Positions 7,645 to 15,199 of a stretch of DNA of 36,875 nt are shown here, piece by piece (within the stretch, counting starts at the first letter, position 1; each line of letters begins with the position of its first letter). The notes under the pieces were generated by a model. It had not been told where the DNA came from and searched no databases. It worked only from the letters and a program-made list of their open reading frames with translations. Source of the stretch: an uncultured Verrucomicrobia subdivision 3 bacterium (GTDB taxonomy: Bacteria; Verrucomicrobiota; Verrucomicrobiia; Limisphaerales; UBA8199). Where the stretch lies: the NCBI GenBank assembly GCA_903913865.1, contig CAIWMU010000128.1:1-36875 (forward strand), read 5' to 3'. Both the position numbers and the translations under genes were made by a program.

Positions 7645-8102
7645 GTGGAGGGCCGGAGAATTCCATCAGATAGAATTCGGGCACGCAATCCACCCCGGCC
7701 CTGCAGCCAGTCCAACGCTCCCGGGCCCAGACTCTGGTTCATCCAGGAACAGGGCTTGCACTGCTCAACTCCCTCAAACCGGATTCCCTGGATCTCGAAT
7801 TCAAGGCCGACGAGGGAATTCAAATCTGTTCCACGGGTGAAAACATTGCGGCGGGTGGCGGAAGGCTGGGCGAGGGGGATGTTGAGCTCGCTTCGCAGGG
7901 CGTCGAACACCTCCATTGAGAAGAAGGTGATCTGGCCCTTGTAATTCTCCTTGTAGCCGAAGAAGCGGTCTCCCCGGATGCCCTGGCCCGTGACGCATTC
8001 GGCCTGATCCAGGGCGACAATTGGATGCTCCCCGGCGGGCATTCCCTTGTGTCCGAAAAAATTGTGTCCGGGGGAGATGAACAACTGGCAGACCTGGATC
8101 AT
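7641..8102 (-). CDS. MOSC-domain protein
   Basis: A single MOSC domain of 153 aa. Visible features are the N-terminal ISPGHNFFGHKG segment, GIRGDRFFGYKENYKGQ, RRNVFTRGTDLNSLVG, and the near-C-terminal EQCKPCSWMNQSLGPGAL with the conserved MOSC cysteine. MOSC proteins bind sulfurated Mo cofactor or handle reactive sulfur. Standalone ones within Moco operons are common, but their exact role is not fixed. It overlaps both neighbours by 4 bp, which argues for tight co-expression. Confidence 0.9.
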   Translation of the reverse strand: MIQVCQLFISPGHNFFGHKGMPAGEHPIVALDQAECVTGQGIRGDRFFGYKENYKGQITFFSMEVFDALRSELNIPLAQPSATRRNVFTRGTDLNSLVGLEFEIQGIRFEGVEQCKPCSWMNQSLGPGALDWLQGRGGLRARILSDGILRPST

Positions 8103-9022
8103 ACAACGATGGCAACGGTTGATTTTTTCACACGGTAGACATCATAACACCGGCCGCAGACCCCGTCCATGGCTGCCCAGTGGGGGAACTCGGTCTGGAT
8201 CATGGCCACAGTGTCATCCGCCATCCTTCCTGCCTCGACCCAGGCAAAGGTGGGAAAGCCGCAGAGCGGGCAGGGGGCCCCCGGGCGCGGGCCTGTGGTT
8301 GTCTGAAGCTGGCGCGGGTCGCACACCAATTCCTCCAAAATCTGGTGGGTGGGGTGGGGATGGGACCAGAGGGATTCGAACACGTCGTTCTGCCGGGCTT
8401 CAGGCCAGAAGGCGAAGGCGGCGGAAAACTCCATCCGGCGCTGCTCCCGGGTGGCAATGGTTTGACGCCCCAGGCGGGTCAGGCGCCCATCGATGCTGAC
8501 GTCCCAGAGGGCCCTGTAACGCTCCCGCGCAAGCCGATGCTGGTTGAGAGATGGCCCGACAAGGTGCAGGTCGGGAGCATAGGCGAACCCGGGATCTATC
8601 ATGTCCTGCAGGTGGGTGAATTCGTGGCGCAGAAAGGGGCCGGGATCAGATCCGCCTGCGACGCGCTCCGGTCGCATGGCCACCACACCATTGCGCTCGC
8701 CGGTCTCATTGACATAAAGCTCGGCACTGTCGTCATCCTTGCCCCGGGATTTCCGGAAGGCCAGGATCTTGAGTGCTCCCGGCAGGAGTGGGAATTCCAC
8801 CAGCGGTTCGGTCAGCACTTTTTCAAAGCCCCACTCCCTGAACCATTCCAGATGCAGGTTGAAGAACGCTGTGTTGCGCTCGTCCGGGTCCGAGATGCTG
8901 TATAGTTTCTCACGGTGCCGGTTGAAGCGGGTGATTTGCAGGGCAGGGATGGCCTTGGGCCGACCCGATGTGCAGGCATGAACGACCGCCTCCACAAAAT
9001 CCTCGTCGTAGCGCAGGTGCAT
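8099..9022 (-). CDS. HExxH metalloprotease-like protein with C-terminal zinc ribbon
   Basis: A protein of about 307 aa from the ATG at 9022; an upstream start at 9106 is possible but would overlap the chaperone gene. RHEFTHLQDM carries an HExxH motif (H133, H137), followed by DPGFAYAPDLHLVG. The C terminus has CPLCG and, about 40 residues later, CGRC, a likely structural zinc ribbon. There is no signal peptide. It sits between the TorD chaperone and the MOSC gene, overlapping the latter by 4 bp, so a role in maturing or policing the molybdoenzyme is reasonable. I do not recognise a named family. Confidence 0.75.
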   Translation of the reverse strand: MHLRYDEDFVEAVVHACTSGRPKAIPALQITRFNRHREKLYSISDPDERNTAFFNLHLEWFREWGFEKVLTEPLVEFPLLPGALKILAFRKSRGKDDDSAELYVNETGERNGVVAMRPERVAGGSDPGPFLRHEFTHLQDMIDPGFAYAPDLHLVGPSLNQHRLARERYRALWDVSIDGRLTRLGRQTIATREQRRMEFSAAFAFWPEARQNDVFESLWSHPHPTHQILEELVCDPRQLQTTTGPRPGAPCPLCGFPTFAWVEAGRMADDTVAMIQTEFPHWAAMDGVCGRCYDVYRVKKSTVAIVV

Positions 9023-9039
9023 GGTTCGGGGTTTGACGG

Positions 9040-10005
9040 TCAGACGGCCGCCGGGCTTTGAGGCAGTGCGCCAGGCGGGAGCTGGTTGAGGCCGCAGGAG
9101 TCGCACATGGTCTCAGAGGCGGCATCCACCGGGCGCAGAAGGAGATCCTCACTGCCCGGGGTGACTCCGAACAGGGCGCATTCGGATTCGATGAAGGAGC
9201 GGGTCAGATTTGCGAGTGCCTCCAGCGGGGTGCCGGCGGCCATGCGGGCGAGGCGCCGTGTGAAGGCGGGTGTCCAGCGGCCAAGATGATCACGGAGAAA
9301 CCGCTTCTGGGCATCGCGGCAGATGGATATGGCATCCGCGTTGAGCTGGTTCCCGAGTGCGTAAGCCTCCTTGGCGGTCAGCACACACATGAACTCCAGT
9401 TCCATGCAGATATGGTCGTGGCGCTCATCGGCGTTGCCGGCGACCTCAAGACCGAAGGCCCGGTAAAAGGCGGCAAGATCAGCCAGGCGATGAGGTTGGA
9501 ACAGGGGGTCGGCCTTGATATCCCCGTATTCGATCTCGTTCAGGGGGCAACGACCCCGCGCGGCGTGCCCAAATGCTGCGAGACAGGCTGTCAGGAACGA
9601 GTCAAACGCCTCCGGGACAAGTTGTGCCTGAAAAGTGCGGGCAGCTTCGGTGAGGGCGGGGATGGCCAGAGTATGGATCGCCGGCTGGAGAACCTCGCGG
9701 CAATCACAGTTCGCCATTTTCGTCCAGCGCTCCTCTGTGGGATCCTCGAAGCACAGCGCAAGAAACCTGTGGATGAACGACCGGGCGAGGGCGGCATCCA
9801 TGGCGCTGCCAGGAAGAGATCCGGCACTTGAGGCGGCTGGATCCGGCCCCGTCTGATGGGGTGCGGGAACCGGCCCGGCGAGTGTCGTCTCCGCCTTGTA
9901 ATTGCCGAAGACGGAACGGCCCGGCTTGTCGGAGCGGGCAGCCCACTCGGATTCAGGGGGCTGGACGGTCTCAAATGGAGTTGGCATGTTTGTCGGGTCG
10001 GACAT
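9040..10005 (-). CDS. TorD/DmsD-family molybdoenzyme assembly chaperone
   Basis: A protein of about 321 aa. After a proline-rich, low-complexity N-terminal 70 residues, the helical TorD core follows, with CPLNEIEYG at about 153-161 and a DHICMELEFMCVLTAKEAYAL segment near 197-216, both typical of chaperones for type II DMSO-reductase enzymes. It should bind the apo-alpha subunit and its Tat signal in the cytoplasm until cofactor is loaded. The C-terminal tail contains CDSCG. The start at 10005 overlaps the beta gene by 35 bp; an ATG at 9987 is the alternative. Confidence 0.88.
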   Translation of the reverse strand: MSDPTNMPTPFETVQPPESEWAARSDKPGRSVFGNYKAETTLAGPVPAPHQTGPDPAASSAGSLPGSAMDAALARSFIHRFLALCFEDPTEERWTKMANCDCREVLQPAIHTLAIPALTEAARTFQAQLVPEAFDSFLTACLAAFGHAARGRCPLNEIEYGDIKADPLFQPHRLADLAAFYRAFGLEVAGNADERHDHICMELEFMCVLTAKEAYALGNQLNADAISICRDAQKRFLRDHLGRWTPAFTRRLARMAAGTPLEALANLTRSFIESECALFGVTPGSEDLLLRPVDAASETMCDSCGLNQLPPGALPQSPAAV

Positions 10006-11242
10006 GGAGGGGTTCCTCAACCGTTGTTTCAATGATCTTTGTGCCATCACGGGCGTAGCCGATGATGGTGTCATTGTAGAGTTCAAATTTCTTCCCGCGC
10101 ACTTCCGTTTCAAACACCTTGGGGCCCTCTTTGATCTCGTAACGGAAGCAGATGCGGTGGTTCTTGCCGAACAGTTGCAGGACGGCGAGCAATTCGCGGT
10201 CCGGTGCGGCGTATTTCTCGATCGCAGCATCCACACCGGGCCCGAACATCTGTCTCAGGTAGGGGCGGGGCACCCAGCGCGGCGGGATATAGTAACCGTT
10301 CGGCTCGGTTCCGAATTGGGGATAGAGCGGCAGGGCGACCTTCGCGACGTGCACCAGATAATAGAGGGGGCTTTGACGGTTCTCGATCCAGGTTCCCTGC
10401 TTGCTGAGTTCAATGAGGCCCTGGAGACGGATGTGGCCGATGCAGGCGGCCATGCAGCGGGTCTGCATGGGGAGTCCCCCACCATGCTGGTCCCTGCCCT
10501 CGACGCGGGGAAAGCAGGCGATGCATTTTTCACTGGTACGGGTGGTGCCCCGGTAGAGGCTCTTTTTATAGGGGCAGGCCTCCAGACATTTCCGGTAGCC
10601 ACGGCAGCGCTCCTGATCGATAAGTACAATGCCATCCTCGGGCCTCTTGTAGATGGCGTTGCGGGGGCAGGCCGCAAGGCAGGCGGGATAGGAGCAGTGG
10701 TTGCAAAGTCTGGCCAGGTAGAAAAACCATGTCTTGTGCTGCGGCAGGGCCTCGCCACCCTTGAAATACTGGCCCTTCACCCCCTTCTCGGAACCGGTGG
10801 GGTGGTCCTCATACCGGTTTGGTGCCGACCATTCCTCGTCAGTGGGAAGATAGCCCAGGGCTTTTTGGGCCCCTTCGGGACTGACATTGAGTCGGGCCGC
10901 CTCGAAGATGGTCCTTCCATTGAACTTGCCGTAGGGTGTTTTGGCGCTTTCCCCCTTGGGATCCCAGGTCTGGCCGCCCTGATTATTGCGCTCGAGCAGG
11001 TCCAGTGTTTTCACATCCCAGTGATGTGGATAGCCGCCGTAGGGCTTTGTCTCGACGTTGTTCCACCACATGCTTTCCTGGCCGCGTGAGAACGTCCAGG
11101 TGGATTTGCAGGCCATCGTGCAACTTTGGCAGCCGATGCAGCGGTTGAGATTGAACACAAAGGCAAACTGGTGGTCCGGATACGCCGCTTCATACGGGTA
11201 ATCCATGTCACGGCCGAGTTGCCAGTTAAAGACGTTGCTCAT
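9971..11242 (-). CDS. nxrB: nitrite oxidoreductase/nitrate reductase-type Fe-S beta subunit (NxrB-like)
   Basis: A 423-aa beta subunit carrying electrons from the Mo site to the haem subunit. Four cluster-binding groups are visible: CIGCQSCTMACK, CNHCSYPACLAACP, CRGYRKCLEACPYKK (one cysteine replaced, as at the NarH-type 3Fe-4S site) and CIACFP...CMAACIG. The start MSNVFNWQLGRDMDYPYE, the MWWNNVETKPYGGYP segment and VALPLYPQFGTEPNGYYIPP closely resemble periplasmic NxrB of Nitrospira and anammox bacteria as I recall it. It has no signal peptide and is expected to be carried out with the alpha subunit by Tat. The direction of catalysis cannot be read from sequence. Confidence 0.9.
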   Translation of the reverse strand: MSNVFNWQLGRDMDYPYEAAYPDHQFAFVFNLNRCIGCQSCTMACKSTWTFSRGQESMWWNNVETKPYGGYPHHWDVKTLDLLERNNQGGQTWDPKGESAKTPYGKFNGRTIFEAARLNVSPEGAQKALGYLPTDEEWSAPNRYEDHPTGSEKGVKGQYFKGGEALPQHKTWFFYLARLCNHCSYPACLAACPRNAIYKRPEDGIVLIDQERCRGYRKCLEACPYKKSLYRGTTRTSEKCIACFPRVEGRDQHGGGLPMQTRCMAACIGHIRLQGLIELSKQGTWIENRQSPLYYLVHVAKVALPLYPQFGTEPNGYYIPPRWVPRPYLRQMFGPGVDAAIEKYAAPDRELLAVLQLFGKNHRICFRYEIKEGPKVFETEVRGKKFELYNDTIIGYARDGTKIIETTVEEPLHVRPDKHANSI

Positions 11243-11288
11243 GATTGGGAAGGATTGGAGTTGGGGGCCGTCAGGCGTTGGAGATGAA

Positions 11289-11684
11289 TCATAGGGTGGG
11301 ATGTGGTATGGGGCTGTCCGCAGACCCGGCGGCGGGACGAGCCGCATGGGGGTCGCGGCTGGCCTGGAGGGTTGCTGGTTGGGGCGGACCCCCTGCATCC
11401 GGTCCGGCGCTCCCTGTCTGGAAGACCGCAGAGCGGCCCCAGCGGGCAAAGACTTCAGTGATGCGATCGCGGATGAAAGGCTCCCCGCGCTGTTCCAGAA
11501 CCATGTTCATTCCGAGGTGTTGCGGGTTGCAAAAGAGCTCAAGAACATGGTCCGCACTGTGGCCCATGCGCATGAACTCCTCAATAAAGCACTCGCACAT
11601 GGGATCGATCGTGTCCTCCTCTGTCAGGAGGGCCATTCCGTTCAACTCGAACGGATCCTGGAAATCGAATTCATCCTTGGGCAT
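11289..11684 (-). CDS. conserved small protein between the alpha and beta genes
   Basis: A 131-aa protein. The first 85 residues (DEFDFQDPFELNGMALLTEEDTIDPMCECF, then EEFMRMGHSADHVLELFCNP) look folded and mostly helical, and the DPM...EEF.RMGHS...L.LF.NP pattern recurs in short proteins of anaerobic respiratory operons as I recall. The last 45 residues are Pro/Ala-rich and probably disordered. It has no signal peptide or metal site. Its place between the alpha and beta genes suggests an assembly or stability role, which is inference. Confidence 0.75.
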   Translation of the reverse strand: MPKDEFDFQDPFELNGMALLTEEDTIDPMCECFIEEFMRMGHSADHVLELFCNPQHLGMNMVLEQRGEPFIRDRITEVFARWGRSAVFQTGSAGPDAGGPPQPATLQASRDPHAARPAAGSADSPIPHPTL

Positions 11685-11720
11685 GGTATGGATTGGTGTG
11701 GGAGGTTGGGGTTGCCGGGC

Positions 11721-14700
11721 TTATTCGAACCCCTGGGCTGTGGGGCCGCCACTGCCCGTAAAGGAGCCACCCAGATACTTTTTCATGACATCGTTTTCGG
11801 CATCCGGGGACATTCCGCCAGTGCCGGGTTTCCATGGGCCCTTGCCTCCCAGACCGCCGTCCTCGGCCTTGGTCACGCTGATCAGGCACTCCTTGGGCAC
11901 TGTATTCACGGCGTGATTGTCCGCCTCGCCGCCGAAGATGAAGCCCATGACGGCCTTGGTCTTGTGAAACAGGGTGTCCGTCTGGTGCATGGGCATATGC
12001 CAGTTCCGGGTGACGGATTGCTGGGAGCCGAAACGGAAGTTCGATATGTAACCCTCGTCGGTGAGGGACAAGCCATCCGGCCGGGTTTGCTGTGCCTTCA
12101 CGGTCTTCTCGGTTGCGATGAAGGAACCGTGCTTCATCATGACCACATTGTAGGGATAGGCGCCGTTATAGGTGCAGCGGAGCATGAGACGGCTGACCTT
12201 GTAGAAGGGGTCGGAGGGGGTGGCGCCGAGATAGGGCCGGTCGGCCGGGTTGGCATCGATATACACATAGTCGCCATCACTAATGCCAAGGTCCCGGGCG
12301 GCCTGGGGGTTCATGTGGACCTGATGCTCGCCGACGTTTGGCAGGCGCTTGTCGAGGCGGTAGGGATCACCAAAATTGGAGTTCCAGATGAGATGCCAGT
12401 CCACGTTGGCCCAGGATGAATGGACGCTGTGGCGCGACTTGGGTGTGAGGCAGTAGAACTGGTAGCCGTCCTTCCACAGAAAGTTCGTGGTCTTTTTCGC
12501 CTCAGCCCACGGGAGCTTCACATTACGAACCGTCCGTTCATCCCAGTGCTCTGCATCGAGTGGGATTCCGTAGTCATTGGGGCGGACGAGCGGGTTTGAG
12601 CTGATGATGACGTTGGGGAGGTATGGAGTGGCCTCGGGCCCCTCCCTGTGGACGATGAAATTTTCGCCGCAGGAGACGGCGGTGGGGTCATCGCTGTAGG
12701 AGTGCATCCGGCCGGTGTCGGTGTAAAAGGGATAGGCATCCTTGATCTGCTCATAGAAGGGGATGCGCGGGTAGGAGCGGAACAGCAACAGCGCACCACC
12801 GGGCGGGCCGTATTTGCCGGCCATGATTTCATCCAGTTTGTAGCCGGCGGTCGTGGTGCAGGTGTCGAGCAGGCGCTGGATGTAGATCCCGCGTTTGCCC
12901 TCATGCTCAAATTTGAAGTGGTCGTGAAACCGCTTGTCGCCTGTCAGCCTGCCCAGTGCCGAACCTATTCCGGCGAGGATTGCCAGGTCATCCTTCGAGT
13001 CGTAGAGCGGCTTGATGCCCCCCTTCCAGATTTGCAGAAACGGGTTGGAGCAACTTGCGGTGATCTCCAGATCCTGAAATTCAACCCATGAATTTGCTGG
13101 AAGGCCAAAGTCGGAATATTCGACGGAGGCCGTCATCTGGGTGTCCATCGTCACGATCAACTCCACGTTGGGGTTGACGTTCTTGATCATGCCGTAGGCC
13201 CACTTCGCGTTGTTGATGAGGTTGACGTTGGTGGTGAAGATGGCCTTCGTCGGCGTCGGCATGTGGGACTTCCCGGTGAAGCATTTGCGGCCTTCCTTGG
13301 GTGTCTCAACAATGAGGGGGCGGTCGCCATGGTTCCAGTAGGCCGGTTCCTCATCCTTCGTGTAGGGATGCGCCTTAACATCCCGGCCATGGGCCGCCGG
13401 ATCCAGGTTCTGTTCAAATGGATCCTCGGCAACCCAGCCTTTGAATCCCCAGCCGGTGAGTTTGCTTCCCTGGAACAGGGCCGCCTTGTAATTGCCAGCC
13501 CAGCCATGGCAGCCGGCACCCGGCTTGCCGATGTTGCCGGTGAGCATCAATGGCAGGTAGGCGGCGCGGTTCGCCTCGGTTGCGTGGAACCAGTGGTTGA
13601 TTCCCTCCCCCTGGTGGATGGATGCCGGTTTGATCGTCGCGATGTCCTTCGCCAATTGCTCGATCAGATGTTTCGGGGCGGATGTGATTTCGGAGACGGT
13701 ATCCAGATCATAGTCCTTGAGATGGGTCTGGTAGAGAGTCCATGCGGTGGCCACCTCGACCTGAGTGCCATCCGACAGTTTGAGGAGGCCCTTGAACTCG
13801 AGTTGGGGATCAATGCCGGATTTGGTCAGAGTTCCGCCAACCATGTCCCGCGTCAGGGCTTTGGGTGAGCCGCTCAGGGTGTCCAGGACGACGAAGTCCC
13901 CAAGTTTCTTGTGCTGTTCCTCGGTGAAGCCCTGAACTTTCTTGCTGGGGCTGTCCTCGGGCAACGTGCTGGTGTAATTGGGAAACACCTCGGCTGCGCG
14001 GAGGCGCTTCAGGTTGTCCGTCCGGATGAGCAGGGGGAAATCGGTGAACTGTTTGACGAATGCCTCGTCATACCATTTGTTGTCCATCATTACCCGTGTG
14101 ACCCCCAGCCAGAGAGCGGCATCGGTTGACGGGCGAACGGGGATCCAGTAATCGGCTTTGGTGGAGGGTGCCCCATATTCGGGGGCGATAACGACAATCT
14201 TGGCCCCCCGCTCCATGCATTCGATGAACCAGTGGGCATCTGCCATCTTGTTCTCCACAAGATTCTTGCCGTTCATGATGATGAGCTTGGAATTGCGCAG
14301 ATCGTTGAAATCGCATTCGCTGTTCTGCAACCCATGCACCCAGGGATGGCCTGGTGCCTGATCCCCGTGCCAGGTGTAATTGGACCAGATCCGGCCCGCC
14401 TTCGCGTCCTCCTGCCTGACACCGCGGATGTGGACATCCAGGAGGGCCAAAGAGTTGCAGAGGCGGTACATGCCGTATTTCCCCAGCACGCCAAGGAGGC
14501 CCATCCCGCCGCGCATTTTAATCGTGCGCGTGCCGGCCCCACCCATGTCATCAATCATCTCCTTGGGGTAGCCCTGGGCCTGCAACAGTTTCACCCCGGG
14601 CTCGCCGCTGTAGCGGGTTGCGATGGCTTTCATGGCTCTGGCGATATAATTCAGGGCATCGTCCCAGGCGATCCGCTCGAACTTGTCCGTTCCGCGTGAG

Positions 14701-15194
14701 TCAAAGAGGTATTTGGCTTTCACCTCCGGTGTGAGATCGGGAAAGCCCGCATCCGCCCAGCGTTTCCAACCCCGGCGCACGATCGGATGCTTGAGCCGGT
14801 AGGGTCCATACAGAATCCGGTGGAATGTATAGCCCTTGGCGCAGTGCCTGTTGCCCCAGTTGGCCGAGGCTTTGTTGCCGTAGAGATCGCCGTAAGTCTG
14901 GACGTCATACTCCTCCCCGAGGCGGACAATCACTCCATTGCGGACGTGGGCGGTGATCCGGCAGTTGTGAGTGTCGTTTGGTGCGCAGACCCACGAGAAT
15001 GAGCGGTCATAGGCGTATTGGTTGCGATAGAGTTTTTCCCAATCCCGGTTCGGATAATGGGCCAGTGGATTGGCGGAGCCGCCGGATGTCTGCGCCTGGA
15101 GATGGCGGAGGGGCAGCATCTGGGCGGCGGCCAGACCGGCGCCCACAAGTCCACTGCGCCGGATGAAATCACGCCTGTTCAAGTTGTCGTTCAT
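11721..15194 (-). CDS. nxrA: Tat-exported molybdopterin alpha subunit, NXR/type II DMSO-reductase family (NxrA-like)
   Basis: A catalytic subunit of about 1157 aa that binds Mo-bisMGD and one Fe-S cluster. The Tat signal is NRRDFIRRSGLVGAGLAA, so the active site is periplasmic. The cluster region has C70, C78 (CAPNDTHNC) and C118 (NRHCAKG). The segment WHGDQAPGHPW places D278 at the expected Mo-ligand aspartate. The CxPNDTHxC motif, the EYDVQTYGDLYGN stretch and the length match NxrA-like periplasmic enzymes better than NarG. The start is ATG 15194; a TTG at 15203 is possible. Nitrite oxidation, nitrate reduction or another oxyanion remain open. Confidence 0.88.
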   Translation of the reverse strand: MNDNLNRRDFIRRSGLVGAGLAAAQMLPLRHLQAQTSGGSANPLAHYPNRDWEKLYRNQYAYDRSFSWVCAPNDTHNCRITAHVRNGVIVRLGEEYDVQTYGDLYGNKASANWGNRHCAKGYTFHRILYGPYRLKHPIVRRGWKRWADAGFPDLTPEVKAKYLFDSRGTDKFERIAWDDALNYIARAMKAIATRYSGEPGVKLLQAQGYPKEMIDDMGGAGTRTIKMRGGMGLLGVLGKYGMYRLCNSLALLDVHIRGVRQEDAKAGRIWSNYTWHGDQAPGHPWVHGLQNSECDFNDLRNSKLIIMNGKNLVENKMADAHWFIECMERGAKIVVIAPEYGAPSTKADYWIPVRPSTDAALWLGVTRVMMDNKWYDEAFVKQFTDFPLLIRTDNLKRLRAAEVFPNYTSTLPEDSPSKKVQGFTEEQHKKLGDFVVLDTLSGSPKALTRDMVGGTLTKSGIDPQLEFKGLLKLSDGTQVEVATAWTLYQTHLKDYDLDTVSEITSAPKHLIEQLAKDIATIKPASIHQGEGINHWFHATEANRAAYLPLMLTGNIGKPGAGCHGWAGNYKAALFQGSKLTGWGFKGWVAEDPFEQNLDPAAHGRDVKAHPYTKDEEPAYWNHGDRPLIVETPKEGRKCFTGKSHMPTPTKAIFTTNVNLINNAKWAYGMIKNVNPNVELIVTMDTQMTASVEYSDFGLPANSWVEFQDLEITASCSNPFLQIWKGGIKPLYDSKDDLAILAGIGSALGRLTGDKRFHDHFKFEHEGKRGIYIQRLLDTCTTTAGYKLDEIMAGKYGPPGGALLLFRSYPRIPFYEQIKDAYPFYTDTGRMHSYSDDPTAVSCGENFIVHREGPEATPYLPNVIISSNPLVRPNDYGIPLDAEHWDERTVRNVKLPWAEAKKTTNFLWKDGYQFYCLTPKSRHSVHSSWANVDWHLIWNSNFGDPYRLDKRLPNVGEHQVHMNPQAARDLGISDGDYVYIDANPADRPYLGATPSDPFYKVSRLMLRCTYNGAYPYNVVMMKHGSFIATEKTVKAQQTRPDGLSLTDEGYISNFRFGSQQSVTRNWHMPMHQTDTLFHKTKAVMGFIFGGEADNHAVNTVPKECLISVTKAEDGGLGGKGPWKPGTGGMSPDAENDVMKKYLGGSFTGSGGPTAQGFE

Positions 15195-15199
15195 AAGGT

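Noticed and set aside
9902-11089. 395-codon plus-strand frame across the beta-subunit gene
   Set aside because: The minus strand encodes four Fe-S motifs of the beta subunit. The plus-strand product has no coherent motifs.
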